Shown piece by piece: positions 1-9,429 of a DNA stretch of 64,000 nt. Every line of letters starts with the position of its first letter. Within the stretch, counting starts at the first letter, position 1. The translations under genes were made by a program, and so were the position numbers. The notes under the pieces are model-generated. The model saw only the letters and a program-made list of their open reading frames with translations. It had not been told where the DNA came from and ran no database searches. Source of the stretch: Pseudomonas sp. B21-048 (lineage in GTDB: Bacteria > Pseudomonadota > Gammaproteobacteria > Pseudomonadales > Pseudomonadaceae); the NCBI RefSeq assembly GCF_024748615.1, contig NZ_CP087168.1, positions 4,340,001-4,404,000 on the forward strand, given 5' to 3'.

Positions 1-720
1 ATGGTGGCCCGTGGTGACTTGGGTGTGGAAATCGGCGACGCCGAGCTGGTGGGCATTCAGAAGAAAATCATTCTGCACGCACGCCGCCACAACAAGGCTG
101 TGATCGTTGCGACCCAGATGATGGAGTCGATGATCCAGAACCCGATGCCAACCCGCGCCGAAGTGTCCGACGTAGCCAACGCCGTGCTCGACTACACCGA
201 CGCCGTGATGCTCTCGGCCGAAAGTGCTGCCGGTTTGTACCCGCTGGAAGCAGTGCAAGCCATGGCGCGCATCTGCATCGGCGCTGAAAAGCACCCGACC
301 AGCAAGACCTCCAGCCACCGTATCGGCACGGTCTTCGAAAGCTGCGACCAGAGCATCGCGCTGGCGGCCATGTACACCGCCAACCACTTCCCGGGCGTGA
401 AGGCGATTATCGCTTTGACCGAAAGTGGCTACACGCCGTTGATCATGTCGCGCATCCGTTCCTCGGTGCCGATCTACGCGTTCTCCCCACACCGCGAAAC
501 CCAGGCCCGCGCGGCCATGTTCCGTGGCGTCTATACCGTACCGTTCGACCCGGCATCGCTGCCGCCTGAGCAAGTCAGCCAGGCCGCGATCGACGAGTTG
601 CTCAAATTGGGCGTGGTCGAGAAAGGCGACTGGGTCATCCTGACCAAGGGCGACAGCTACCACACCATCGGCGGCACCAACGGGATGAAAATCCTGCACG
701 TGGGCGACAAGATGGTCTGA
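1..720 (+). CDS. pykA: Pyruvate kinase, C-terminal part (gene cut by window start)
   Basis: This is the distal half of pyruvate kinase, which makes pyruvate and ATP from phosphoenolpyruvate and ADP in the last step of glycolysis. The visible 239 residues open with [10 protein letters not shown], a core part of the substrate/metal site. They continue through the barrel motif ATQMMESM and the C-terminal allosteric domain, ending LHVGDKMV. The ATG at base 1 is an internal methionine: the family is about 480 residues long, so roughly half the gene lies upstream. The next genes match the pykA-ferredoxin reductase-sadC-fumarase order I recall from P. aeruginosa PA4329-PA4333, which favours PykA over PykF. 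Confidence 0.95.
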   Translation: MVARGDLGVEIGDAELVGIQKKIILHARRHNKAVIVATQMMESMIQNPMPTRAEVSDVANAVLDYTDAVMLSAESAAGLYPLEAVQAMARICIGAEKHPTSKTSSHRIGTVFESCDQSIALAAMYTANHFPGVKAIIALTESGYTPLIMSRIRSSVPIYAFSPHRETQARAAMFRGVYTVPFDPASLPPEQVSQAAIDELLKLGVVEKGDWVILTKGDSYHTIGGTNGMKILHVGDKMV

Positions 721-737
721 GTACCGGACCGCTGAAA

Positions 738-779
738 AACCAAAAAGCCCCGCCATGTGAATGGCGGGGCTTTTTGGTT
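738..779. terminator. Bidirectional intrinsic terminator between convergent genes
   Basis: Long inverted repeat: AACCAAAAAGCCCCGCCAT, a GTGA loop, and its complement, which ends in TTTTTGGTT. It has a T-run on both strands and lies between pykA (+) and the convergent ferredoxin reductase (-), so it can serve both. Confidence 0.9.
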
Positions 780-813
780 TTTACTTCGTAAGTTGTGTTG
801 CCATCAGTTGCGC

Positions 814-1749
814 TTAACCATGGGGTACAAAGACATCCGCCAGCAGTTGATTGCGCGGCAAACCGGCCAGGTACAAGCGCCGGGCAAAGGCGTCGACGCT
901 GTCGGGAGCCCCGCAGACCAAGGCCAGGGTTTGCCGCGAATCAAGCTGTAGCTGCGCCAACGCCGCTGGCAACTCGGCCGCGGTCCACAACTCGAGCGTC
1001 AGGTTTTCACGACCGTTGGCCATGGCTTGCAGGGGGTTGGCCAGATAGTGCTCATCGGCGTCATGGGCCAGGTGGATCACGCGGATGGCGCCTTGGTGAT
1101 CCTGACGCAATGCTTCGCGCAAGATACCGAACAACGGCCCCAGCCCGGTGCCGGCCGCCAATAACCACAGCGGTCGGGCGTGCCAGTCCGGGTCGTAATG
1201 CAACGCCCCGCCGCGCAATTCGCCAAGGCGGATCGGATCACCGATTTGCAGCTGTCGTGCCGCATCACTGAATTCCCCCGGTTGGCGACAATCGAGGTGG
1301 AATTCCAGAAAACGGTCTTCTTCCGGCAGGCTGGCCAAGGAGTAAGGCCGCGCAATCCGACCCGCCCACAACACCAGATGCTGCCCCGCTTGATAGCGCA
1401 ACGGATGTTCGCTCATCAGGCGCAAACGCAAAACGCCGGGGCTCAGCCAATCGCTGGCGGTTACGGTTGCGGCCTGGCCATCGCGCATCGGATCAAAGGT
1501 TTCCACCTGCAGATTCTCAACCACCTGACACTGACAGGCCAGACGCCAACCCTGCTGACGCTGTTCATGACTCAAGGCATCGGGACGACTGTCGCCGGGC
1601 AAACCTTCAACACATTTAACCAGGCACGCATGGCAACTGCCGGCGCGACAGCTGTAGGGCACCGACACGCCGTTCTGATTCAAGGCATCGAGCAGGTTGC
1701 TGCCCGCCGCCACCGTCCATTGGCGTTCGCCGACGCGTAATTCAGGCAT
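814..1749 (-). CDS. 2Fe-2S ferredoxin-NAD(P)H reductase-type oxidoreductase
   Basis: A 311-residue electron-transfer protein combining a plant-type ferredoxin domain (about residues 1-85) with an FAD/NAD(P)H reductase module (about 95-311), as in CDP-6-deoxyglucoseen reductase and phenol hydroxylase reductase components. The 2Fe-2S ligands are Cys34, Cys39, Cys42 and Cys72 (CRAGSCHAC, then LACQC). RPYSLAS is the flavin-binding motif and LAAGTGLGPL the nucleotide loop. The start was set at the second of two close ATGs because GGGAG sits 7 bases before it. It overlaps the end of the upstream diguanylate cyclase by 8 bases, so the two are probably co-transcribed. The electron acceptor is unknown. 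Confidence 0.85.
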   Translation of the reverse strand: MPELRVGERQWTVAAGSNLLDALNQNGVSVPYSCRAGSCHACLVKCVEGLPGDSRPDALSHEQRQQGWRLACQCQVVENLQVETFDPMRDGQAATVTASDWLSPGVLRLRLMSEHPLRYQAGQHLVLWAGRIARPYSLASLPEEDRFLEFHLDCRQPGEFSDAARQLQIGDPIRLGELRGGALHYDPDWHARPLWLLAAGTGLGPLFGILREALRQDHQGAIRVIHLAHDADEHYLANPLQAMANGRENLTLELWTAAELPAALAQLQLDSRQTLALVCGAPDSVDAFARRLYLAGLPRNQLLADVFVPHG

Positions 1750-2860
1750 CGACATTCTCCCAGGCCGCCGCGCAACGGTTGCGGCCATCACGCTTGGCGC
1801 GGTACAGCGCCTGATCGGCCCTCTGCAAGGCGTCATCCAGATCATCGCCCAGCTCCAACAACGTCATGCCCGCCGACAGGCTGAGATTGGATACATCCAG
1901 GCCGATCAACTCGACATCCATAAAAGCCATGCGCAACCGCTCGCAACACGCGGTCAGGCGTTCAGGATCACAATCGGGCAATAGCACCACGAACTCTTCA
2001 CCGCCATAGCGGGCCAGAATATCGCCATCACGCAGGCACGCGGTGGCCACCCCGGCAAACGCTTGAAGCACCTGATCGCCGGCGGCATGGCCATGGACAT
2101 CGTTGATGCGTTTGAAGTAGTCGAGGTCGATCAACGCCAGGCCATGCACCACATCGATTTCCATCGCCTTCAATTCGCGGGCGGCCAGATGCATGAAATG
2201 TCGGCGATTGAACAGCCCGGTGAGCTCGTCGGTCGCCACCAGGTCTTCGAGCTGGCGCATCATCCCGCGCAGGGTGTCCTGATGCGCCTGCAAGGCAAAC
2301 CGCCGCTGACGCATACGCTGGCGCGAGGTGCGCACATAACCGGCATAGAGCACCAGCCAGACCAGTACCACAAACAGCACGCACATTTGCAACAGCGCCA
2401 ACGTCGGGTCGGGCAGCTGGAAGTGATAGCCCTCCCACAACGTGATCGCGCTGAAACTGAAAAATACCAGCGACGCGCACCGCACGAACGCCATGCGCGA
2501 AAGATGAAACAACCCGAACAGCAGAATCAGCAGGTAAAACACCAGAAACACGCCGCGAGCCCCATCCAGATGAGCAATTAGCCAGGTCTGCCAACCCAGG
2601 CCCATCAGTATTTGTATTTCGGTCAGGCTGGGATCGGAAAAACGCAGGTTGCGCCCGCTGGAGAACACCGCGAACAACACCGCCTGGCTGAGCACCAGCA
2701 ATGCACTGCCAATGGCCATGCCGGTCACGGACTCTAGACAATGACCGGTGAAAAACGCCAACCACAGCAGCAGCAAAGCCAAGGCGTAGGTGCCAGCTGC
2801 GAGGGCAAAGCGTTTGAGCAAAAGCCGCTGGATGGCGTTATGGGTCAATCGTTGATTCAC
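1742..2860 (-). CDS. sadC: Membrane diguanylate cyclase, SadC-like
   Basis: Makes cyclic di-GMP from two GTP. The 372-residue protein has an N-terminal half of about five to six hydrophobic helices (about residues 18-170), a short linker, and a GGDEF domain (about 195-365). The active-site motif is GGEEF, and the product-inhibition I-site RDGD lies five residues before it, so an active, feedback-inhibited enzyme is expected. Its position between the ferredoxin reductase and the divergent fumarase matches what I recall for P. aeruginosa SadC (PA4332), which promotes attachment and represses swarming. It is shorter than I recall for P. aeruginosa SadC. The start is GTG and lacks a purine-rich ribosome-binding site, so the N-terminus is uncertain. 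Confidence 0.8.
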   Translation of the reverse strand: MNQRLTHNAIQRLLLKRFALAAGTYALALLLLWLAFFTGHCLESVTGMAIGSALLVLSQAVLFAVFSSGRNLRFSDPSLTEIQILMGLGWQTWLIAHLDGARGVFLVFYLLILLFGLFHLSRMAFVRCASLVFFSFSAITLWEGYHFQLPDPTLALLQMCVLFVVLVWLVLYAGYVRTSRQRMRQRRFALQAHQDTLRGMMRQLEDLVATDELTGLFNRRHFMHLAARELKAMEIDVVHGLALIDLDYFKRINDVHGHAAGDQVLQAFAGVATACLRDGDILARYGGEEFVVLLPDCDPERLTACCERLRMAFMDVELIGLDVSNLSLSAGMTLLELGDDLDDALQRADQALYRAKRDGRNRCAAAWENVDA

Positions 2861-3046
2861 CGTGGGAAAGGAGGCTGTCGGAGTGTCCTACTCTACAGGC
2901 CGGATGCCACTTTAGTGGCGAGTCCGATAAATGACCATTCAATTTTAGGGGCAGAAAACTGGCGTCAAAGAACAGGTGTAAACCATGTCCAGGTCCAAAC
3001 AGCAAGCTCCGTCGTCACAAAATCCGGCGCGTGTACAGGTCATCGA

Positions 3047-3072
3047 GGCGCGGTATACTGCCGCGCCTTTTT
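3047..3072 (+). promoter_or_regulatory. GC-rich hairpin plus T-run upstream of fumarase
   Basis: GGCGCGG, TATACTG loop, CCGCGCC, then TTTTT. It has the form of an intrinsic terminator on the fumarase strand, 110 bases before the fumarase start. The loop also reads as a possible -10 box (TATACT), so it could be a promoter within a palindrome rather than a terminator. Confidence 0.5.
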
Positions 3073-3104
3073 AGCGTCGCGCCAGCATGCCCGGCGTGCC
3101 TTGA

Positions 3105-3148
3105 AAGGTGCTTGCAGCCGACCGATGCACCCAAACTGCAAGCACCTT
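3105..3148 (+). promoter_or_regulatory. 13-bp perfect inverted repeat in fumarase leader
   Basis: AAGGTGCTTGCAG and its exact complement CTGCAAGCACCTT are separated by 18 bases. The right arm ends about 22 bases before the GAGGAG ribosome-binding site. A stable leader stem-loop or a dimeric protein operator is possible. Confidence 0.6.
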
Positions 3149-3183
3149 ATTGAATGTTCCCGTCTTTTAGAGGAGCGCGACTC

Positions 3184-4707
3184 ATGACCGTGATCAAGCA
3201 AGACGACCTGATTCAGAGCGTTGCCGACGCCCTGCAATTCATTTCCTACTACCACCCCGTGGATTTCATCCAGGCGATGCACGAGGCCTACCTGCGTGAA
3301 GAATCGCCGGCAGCTCGCGATTCCATGGCGCAGATCCTGATCAACTCGCGCATGTGCGCCACCGGCCACCGCCCGATCTGCCAGGACACCGGTATCGTGA
3401 CCGTGTTCGTGCGCGTGGGCATGGACGTGCGTTGGGATGGCGCCACCATGGGCCTGGACGACATGATCAACGAAGGCGTGCGCCGGGCTTACAACCTGCC
3501 GGAAAACGTCTTGCGTGCCTCGATCCTCGCCGACCCGGCGGGCGCTCGTAAAAACACCAAGGACAACACCCCGGCCGTTATCCATTACTCCATCGTTCCG
3601 GGTAACACCGTGGAAGTGGACGTGGCGGCCAAGGGCGGTGGTTCCGAGAACAAGTCGAAGATGGCGATGCTCAACCCATCCGACTCGATCGTCGACTGGG
3701 TGCTGAAGACCGTTCCGGAGATGGGCGCCGGCTGGTGCCCACCGGGCATGCTCGGCATCGGCATCGGCGGTACCGCCGAGAAAGCCGCCGTGATGGCCAA
3801 GGAAGTGTTGATGGAGTCCATCGACATTCACGAGCTGAAGAAGCGCGGCCCGTCCAACCGTATCGAAGAGATGCGTCTGGAACTGTTCGAGAAGGTCAAC
3901 CAACTGGGCATCGGCGCCCAGGGCCTGGGTGGCCTGACCACCGTGCTCGACGTGAAGATCATGGATTACCCGACCCACGCCGCGTCCCTGCCGGTGTGCA
4001 TGATCCCCAACTGCGCCGCCACCCGTCACGCGCACTTCGTGCTCGACGGTTCCGGCCCGGCCTCGCTGGAAGCGCCACCGCTGGACGCCTACCCCGAAAT
4101 CGTCTGGGAAGCCGGCCCGTCAGCCCGTCGCGTCAACCTCGACACCCTGACCCCGGAAGAAGTGCAGAGCTGGAAGCCGGGCGAAACCGTCCTGCTCAAC
4201 GGCAAGATGCTCACCGGTCGCGACGCGGCGCACAAGCGCATGGTCGAGATGCTGAACAAGGGTGAAACCCTGCCGGTGGATCTGAAAGGTCGCTTCATCT
4301 ACTACGTCGGCCCGGTCGATCCGGTCGGTGACGAAGTGGTCGGCCCTGCTGGTCCTACCACCGCGACGCGGATGGACAAGTTCACCCGTCAGATCCTCGA
4401 GCAAACCGGCCTGTTGGGCATGATCGGCAAATCCGAGCGCGGCCCTACCGCGATCGAAGCGATCAAGGACCACAAAGCCGTTTACCTGATGGCTGTCGGC
4501 GGCGCGGCTTACCTGGTGGCGCAAGCCATCAAGAAATCCCGCGTGGTGGCTTTCGCCGAACTGGGCATGGAAGCGATCTACGAGTTCGACGTCAAAGACA
4601 TGCCTGTGACCGTTGCGGTCGACAGCAAGGGCGAGTCGGTACACATCACCGGTCCTGCGATCTGGCAGAAAAAGATCAGTGAAAGCCTGGCGGTGGAAGT
4701 GCAGTAA
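3184..4707 (+). CDS. fumA: Class I (iron-sulfur) fumarate hydratase
   Basis: Interconverts fumarate and malate in the TCA cycle. The 507-residue single-chain protein joins the alpha and beta regions of the oxygen-sensitive [4Fe-4S] fumarase family. Seen motifs are CQDTGIV and GGGSENKSKMAML in the N-terminal half, IPNCAATRHAHFVLDGSGP around the middle, and VGPAGPTTATRMDKF toward the C-terminus. Cysteines in CQDTG, GAGWCPPGM and PNCAATR are candidate cluster ligands. The start is the ATG preceded by GAGGAG; an upstream in-frame ATG is ignored. It matches the position of P. aeruginosa PA4333. Expression may depend on the structured leader upstream. Confidence 0.93.
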   Translation: MTVIKQDDLIQSVADALQFISYYHPVDFIQAMHEAYLREESPAARDSMAQILINSRMCATGHRPICQDTGIVTVFVRVGMDVRWDGATMGLDDMINEGVRRAYNLPENVLRASILADPAGARKNTKDNTPAVIHYSIVPGNTVEVDVAAKGGGSENKSKMAMLNPSDSIVDWVLKTVPEMGAGWCPPGMLGIGIGGTAEKAAVMAKEVLMESIDIHELKKRGPSNRIEEMRLELFEKVNQLGIGAQGLGGLTTVLDVKIMDYPTHAASLPVCMIPNCAATRHAHFVLDGSGPASLEAPPLDAYPEIVWEAGPSARRVNLDTLTPEEVQSWKPGETVLLNGKMLTGRDAAHKRMVEMLNKGETLPVDLKGRFIYYVGPVDPVGDEVVGPAGPTTATRMDKFTRQILEQTGLLGMIGKSERGPTAIEAIKDHKAVYLMAVGGAAYLVAQAIKKSRVVAFAELGMEAIYEFDVKDMPVTVAVDSKGESVHITGPAIWQKKISESLAVEVQ

Positions 4708-4723
4708 GCGCTTCTCCTGCCCG

Positions 4724-4764
4724 AACGGCCGGTTCATCGTTATGGATGACCCGGCCGTTTTTTT
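4724..4764 (+). terminator. Fumarase intrinsic terminator
   Basis: Near-perfect stem ACGGCCGG-TTCATC / GGATGA-CCCGGCCGT followed by seven T residues, 17 bases after the fumarase stop. Confidence 0.85.
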
Positions 4765-4923
4765 ATCCGGCGTTCAAACCGTTCGCGATAGAAAAATACG
4801 GCGTTCAGCCAATTTAATCTTAAAAAACCACCCGCTCCTGTCAGATCTGACAGGTTACGTCTCGCGCCCATCTTGATAGCGTTAATCCACCCACGCCCCA
4901 CCGCGTGCGCACTGGATGAAACC

Positions 4924-7900
4924 ATGGCAGATCAAGACCTCAGCATCACAACGCCGTCCATCGCGAAAAGCTCATCGATCGCCACGATCGGCAAGAGTTG
5001 GGGCGCCGTGGGGCCGACAGGGGCGGCGTCATTCGAGCTGCCAATTCCGGCTTCTCCCGGGCGGGGCTGGGACCCGCAACTGTCACTGACTTACAGCAGT
5101 CAGGCCGGTAACGGGCCGTACGGCATCGGTTGGAGCCTGGCGCTCAGCCAGATCAGCCGCCGCACCAACAAGGGCGTGCCGCGTTACACCGATCATGACG
5201 AGATTGTCGGGCATGACGGCGAGGTGTGGATGCCCGAACTTGAGGACGACGGTACGACGATCAAGGCTCGCACCGAAAGCACCTACAACGGCGTGAACGT
5301 CGGCCCGCACACCGTGGTGCGTTACTGGCCACGGGTCGAAAACGACTTTGCCCTCAGAGAACGCTGGCAACCGGTGACTCAACCATCGGAGGAGGAACAG
5401 CCAACGTTCTGGCTGGTGCACGGCGCCGATGGCTCATTGCACCTATATGGCAAAACCACGGCTTCGCGCCGAGCGGATCCCGACAACGAGCTACACGTGA
5501 GTACCTGGCGGCTCTGCGAGAGCATGAATGCCCATGGCGAACACATTTGTTTCGATTACAAGGCCGATGATCAAGACCCCGACCCCATTCATGACTACCG
5601 CGCTCAGCGTTACCTGCGCGCAGTGTTCTACGGCAACTTCACGGCCAGCGAGAATCTGTACGCCTGGACGGTGGAAAACCCGGCCGATCTGGACTGGCAT
5701 TTTCATCTGCTGTTCGACTATGGCGAGCGCACCACATCGCTCACGGAAAAACCCGCCTATGGCGACAACACCCTGCCATTCCCGAAGCCCCGCCAGGATC
5801 CCTTTTCAACCTATGGCCAGGGTTTTGAAGTCGGTACGCGTCACCTGTGCCGGCAGATGTTGATGTTCCATTACTTTCCTGACGAACCCGACGCCGAACC
5901 GGTGCTGGTTCGACGGCTGTTGCTGGAATACACCGATCGCACGCCCGAGTGGAGCTTCAGCCAGATCTCAGCGGCACACTACCAGGCCTGGGACGCCAGC
6001 GGCTTCGTGGAACACACACCGCCGGTGGAGTTCGACTATTCGCCCTTCGAGATCAATAAAACGCCCGCACGGTTGCTCGAGTTCGACACCATGCCAGGCA
6101 TCGAGGACGGCCAGTTTTACCAGTGTGTCGACCTGTGCGGCGAAGGTGTGCCGGGCTTCTTCTGCCGCCATGACCAGTGCTGGTATTACCGCGAACCGCT
6201 GCGCGCCACGTCGGGGCCTGATGATATCGGCTACGGGCCCTGGACCGCGATGGATAAAATACCGGCCGCGAACCGTAACAAACCCGTGCATCAGGTGCTG
6301 ACCGATCTGACCGGTGACGGGCGTCTGGACTGGATCACCGCCCAACCGGGCATGAGCGGTTTTCGCACGTTGAACGCCGATCGCAGTTGGGCAGCGTTCA
6401 TACCGTTTACCGCGTTCCCGCTGGAATTTTTCCACACCCTTTCGCAATTGGGCGACCTGTCTGGCGATGGGCTCAGTTCGCTGGCGATGATCGGCCCGCA
6501 TTCCGTGCGCCTGTACGCCAATCGCCGCGAGAAAGGTTTCGCCGGGGCCGAAGAAGTCGCCCATGATGACGATCGGCTGCCCCTGTTCAGCGATTCCCCC
6601 AGCGAACTGGTGTTGCTGGGCAACCTGCTGGGCAGCGACATGACCGAGTTGTGCCGCATTCGGCATAACGAAATCAAATGCTGGCCGAACCTGGGGCACG
6701 GCAAGTTCGGTGAGGGACAGGTGATTAGCGCTCTGCCGTTCGAGTACGACGAATTCGATTCAACACGAGTGCGGATCGCCGACCTCGACGGATCCGGCGC
6801 ACCGGCGTTGATCTATCTGAAATCCGATGCGTTCGAGATTTACCTGAACCGTGGCGGCAACGGGCTGGAGCAAACGCCGATCATCGTGCCTTGGCCTGAA
6901 GACGTGCGTTATGACCGGCTGTGCCAGGTTACCCTCGCCGACCTGCAAGGCCTGGGCTGTGCCAGTCTGATCCTGACCGTGCCGCACATAAAGCCCGAGC
7001 ACTGGCGCTATGACTTTGTACCCGCCAAGCCCTACCTGCTCACTGCCAGTAACAACAACATGGGTTGCAGCGCCGAGGTGATCTACCGCAGTTCCGCGCA
7101 AGAATGGCTGGATGAAAAGGATCGGATACTCAAGCTCAAACGCTTCCCGATTTGCCGCTTGCCGTTTCCCGTTCAGGTCGTCAGCAAACAGCTCCAGTTG
7201 GACGAAGTGACGGGCAACCGTCTGACCCAATCGTTCAACTATCGCCAAGGCGTTTACGACGGCCAGGAACGCGAGTTCCGCGGCTTCGGCCAGTTGCAAC
7301 AAACCGACAGTGAATCCGCCATGGGCGACGACGATGTCGGCTTCACCGCGCCGGTACGAGTCTGCACCTGGTTCCATACCGGGCAGGCCATGGACAGGCC
7401 ACGGGACGGCTATTTCAATCGGGACCCCGGAGCCTTTCCGCGGGGCAAAACACTGTTCAGCCGCTATCACGCCGCTGACGAATGCGATGAACCCGTTACG
7501 CCTCCCGACGCTGCCAGCGAGTATGAAATCGCCCAGGCACTGGTCGGTTCGATCGTCAGAGTCGAAACCTGGGCCGCCGAGGACGATCCGGCCACGGCGG
7601 TGCCTTATTCGGTGGCAGAACACCGTTACCTGGTTCGCGAAGTACGGCCCAAGGGGATATATGCCGCTGCGGTGTTGTTGCCCTTGGCGCTGGAGAAGAT
7701 CGGCTATCAATACGAACGCTTGATCGACGACCCGATGTGCGCGCATGACATTACATTGTGCTGGAGCCCATATGGCCAGCCTGTCCATGCCATCACCGTC
7801 AACTATGCGCGCCGCCGAACCGAGTCGGACGCGCCGCCGTTTACCGACCCCGATGAACAACAGTGGTGGCGAGACGCCCATGACGAGGCTCAGCAGTCTT

Positions 7901-9429
7901 ACTACCTGAGCGAAACCCGCGCCCGGCTCATTGATTTGGATGAGGATCTGCAGCACTGGCGGCTGGGGCTGCCCTGGCAGCAGCGCAACAATGCGCTGGT
8001 ATTGCCCAAGGGCATGCTGCCGACAGGCCTGGCGCCGGATCAGGTTTCGTATGAATTACTGACACAACATCAGAATTCCACGCAGTGGAATACCCTGCGC
8101 GTGCTGACCGGGCAATCGGTGCAGCGCTATCTCAAAACTGTCGACCAGTCGCCACTGCCCGATGGCGAGGCTGAATTCGAAACCCTGGCCGGCCCGCTGG
8201 AACAGGCGCAGATGGACAAGACTGCGCTGGATGCTTACAGCGATCTGCCACCGCCCTTCGACATCCGGGCCGAACTTACAAAAATCGGCTACGCGTTAAT
8301 GCCATTGCTGTTCGAAACTCCGTCCTCGACAGACGACTTGTGGTCCGCCCGCTACGGTTTCGCCAAGTACGACAGCCTCGACGGTTTTTACAACGTGCGC
8401 GAATTCCACGAGACCCCCAGCCACGGAGTGACCAAGGCCGAATACGATCCCTACTGCTTGGCAATCATCAGCGTCGAACTGCCAGATGGCTGCACGACCC
8501 GAGTCGAATACGACTATCACGCGTTGCAACCGGTGCGCATCATCGATGCCAACGACAATATTCAGGAAGCCATTTACGAACCCTCCGGACAGCCGCTGGC
8601 CATCAGCTTTTACGGCACCGAAAACGGCATCGCCGCAGGCTTCAAGCCGCTCAGCGAATTCAAGCGCCCGGTGGATCATCGCCCGGATCCGGCCATCGAA
8701 AATCCGCCGGCCGCCGTACAAAAAGCCGCCAGCACATTGCGCAAAGACTTGTTCAGCTGGATGGGGCAGCTGCCGCTTACTGTCAGCCCCGAACAACTCA
8801 CCGAATGGATCGCAAACGGCTATGTCCTGCCCAGCGGGTACATTCGCGCCAGCGCTCGCCAAAGGTTGCAACAAAACAACTTCCTGACCATGGCGGAGCA
8901 AGCGTTGAAAGAGCTCATCGCTATGGTTCACCGCGAGCCTGTGCACAGCGTCATCCTCAGCGCCGACCGTTATCCCTACGATCTTGTCTCGGCACTGATC
9001 CAGATCATCAAAACCTGTGTGGACGGCTTCGGCCGGCCCCTGCAAACCCAGCAACTGGTCGAGCCCGGCATGGCCTATGCGGTGGATGCCGACGGCAAGC
9101 TGATCATCGAGAATGGCCAGTTTCTCCAAGTGTTCGCCGACCCGCGCTGGCGCATCAGCGAACGGGTCGAGTACAACAACAAGGGCTTGGCGGTTCGGCA
9201 GTTCCGGCCGTTTTTCGCCAACACCCATCACTACGTCAACGACCAATCCCTGCGCGAGCTTGGCTACTTCGATCAACTGTTTTATGACGTGCTGGGCCGC
9301 CCGATCAAATTGATCAACGCCAAAGGAGATTTCTCCCGCGAGACGTATCACCCGTGGTACCACATCAGCGAAGACTTCAATGACACCGCTGAGCCGCCAC
9401 CGCCGACACAATCACGGACATTGCACTGA
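4924..9429 (+). CDS. Insecticidal toxin complex TcB-like (SpvB/TcaC) protein
   Basis: This 1501-residue protein has the layout of TcB components (TcdB/TcaC), which form with TcC a hollow cocoon that holds the toxic C-terminus of TcC. An SpvB-type N-terminal domain is clear (FELPIPASPGRGW, LSLTYSSQAGNGPYGIGW, SRRT; about residues 20-330). FG-GAP/VCBS-like beta-propeller repeats follow (LTDLTGDGRLDW, LGDLSGDGLSSLA, IADLDGSGAPAL; about 460-680), then TcdB middle regions (about 690-1050). The C-terminal part is YD/RHS-like (YNNKGLAVRQFRPFF, FYDVLGRPIKL). The start was taken at ATG 4924; the ribosome-binding site is weak. The stop overlaps the next ATG by one base, so TcB and TcC are translationally coupled. 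No TcA (pore) gene is in the window. Confidence 0.88.
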   Translation: MADQDLSITTPSIAKSSSIATIGKSWGAVGPTGAASFELPIPASPGRGWDPQLSLTYSSQAGNGPYGIGWSLALSQISRRTNKGVPRYTDHDEIVGHDGEVWMPELEDDGTTIKARTESTYNGVNVGPHTVVRYWPRVENDFALRERWQPVTQPSEEEQPTFWLVHGADGSLHLYGKTTASRRADPDNELHVSTWRLCESMNAHGEHICFDYKADDQDPDPIHDYRAQRYLRAVFYGNFTASENLYAWTVENPADLDWHFHLLFDYGERTTSLTEKPAYGDNTLPFPKPRQDPFSTYGQGFEVGTRHLCRQMLMFHYFPDEPDAEPVLVRRLLLEYTDRTPEWSFSQISAAHYQAWDASGFVEHTPPVEFDYSPFEINKTPARLLEFDTMPGIEDGQFYQCVDLCGEGVPGFFCRHDQCWYYREPLRATSGPDDIGYGPWTAMDKIPAANRNKPVHQVLTDLTGDGRLDWITAQPGMSGFRTLNADRSWAAFIPFTAFPLEFFHTLSQLGDLSGDGLSSLAMIGPHSVRLYANRREKGFAGAEEVAHDDDRLPLFSDSPSELVLLGNLLGSDMTELCRIRHNEIKCWPNLGHGKFGEGQVISALPFEYDEFDSTRVRIADLDGSGAPALIYLKSDAFEIYLNRGGNGLEQTPIIVPWPEDVRYDRLCQVTLADLQGLGCASLILTVPHIKPEHWRYDFVPAKPYLLTASNNNMGCSAEVIYRSSAQEWLDEKDRILKLKRFPICRLPFPVQVVSKQLQLDEVTGNRLTQSFNYRQGVYDGQEREFRGFGQLQQTDSESAMGDDDVGFTAPVRVCTWFHTGQAMDRPRDGYFNRDPGAFPRGKTLFSRYHAADECDEPVTPPDAASEYEIAQALVGSIVRVETWAAEDDPATAVPYSVAEHRYLVREVRPKGIYAAAVLLPLALEKIGYQYERLIDDPMCAHDITLCWSPYGQPVHAITVNYARRRTESDAPPFTDPDEQQWWRDAHDEAQQSYYLSETRARLIDLDEDLQHWRLGLPWQQRNNALVLPKGMLPTGLAPDQVSYELLTQHQNSTQWNTLRVLTGQSVQRYLKTVDQSPLPDGEAEFETLAGPLEQAQMDKTALDAYSDLPPPFDIRAELTKIGYALMPLLFETPSSTDDLWSARYGFAKYDSLDGFYNVREFHETPSHGVTKAEYDPYCLAIISVELPDGCTTRVEYDYHALQPVRIIDANDNIQEAIYEPSGQPLAISFYGTENGIAAGFKPLSEFKRPVDHRPDPAIENPPAAVQKAASTLRKDLFSWMGQLPLTVSPEQLTEWIANGYVLPSGYIRASARQRLQQNNFLTMAEQALKELIAMVHREPVHSVILSADRYPYDLVSALIQIIKTCVDGFGRPLQTQQLVEPGMAYAVDADGKLIIENGQFLQVFADPRWRISERVEYNNKGLAVRQFRPFFANTHHYVNDQSLRELGYFDQLFYDVLGRPIKLINAKGDFSRETYHPWYHISEDFNDTAEPPPPTQSRTLH

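Larger units (their letters stand above)
2861..3183. other. Divergent intergenic region, sadC-like / fumarase
   Basis: This 323-base gap must hold promoters for both flanking genes. The sadC side has no obvious purine-rich ribosome-binding site. The fumarase side carries a terminator-like hairpin and a 13-bp inverted repeat, listed separately. No coding sequence is supported here. Confidence 0.6.

Noticed and set aside
3040..4035. 331-residue open frame antisense to the fumarase gene
   Set aside because: The His/Gly/Val-rich translation is the usual mirror of GC-rich codon use; there is no ribosome-binding site or domain, and it lies fully within a certain gene.
8296..9411. 371-residue antisense frame in the TcB-like gene
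   Set aside because: No domain, no ribosome-binding site, overlaps conserved TcB sequence.
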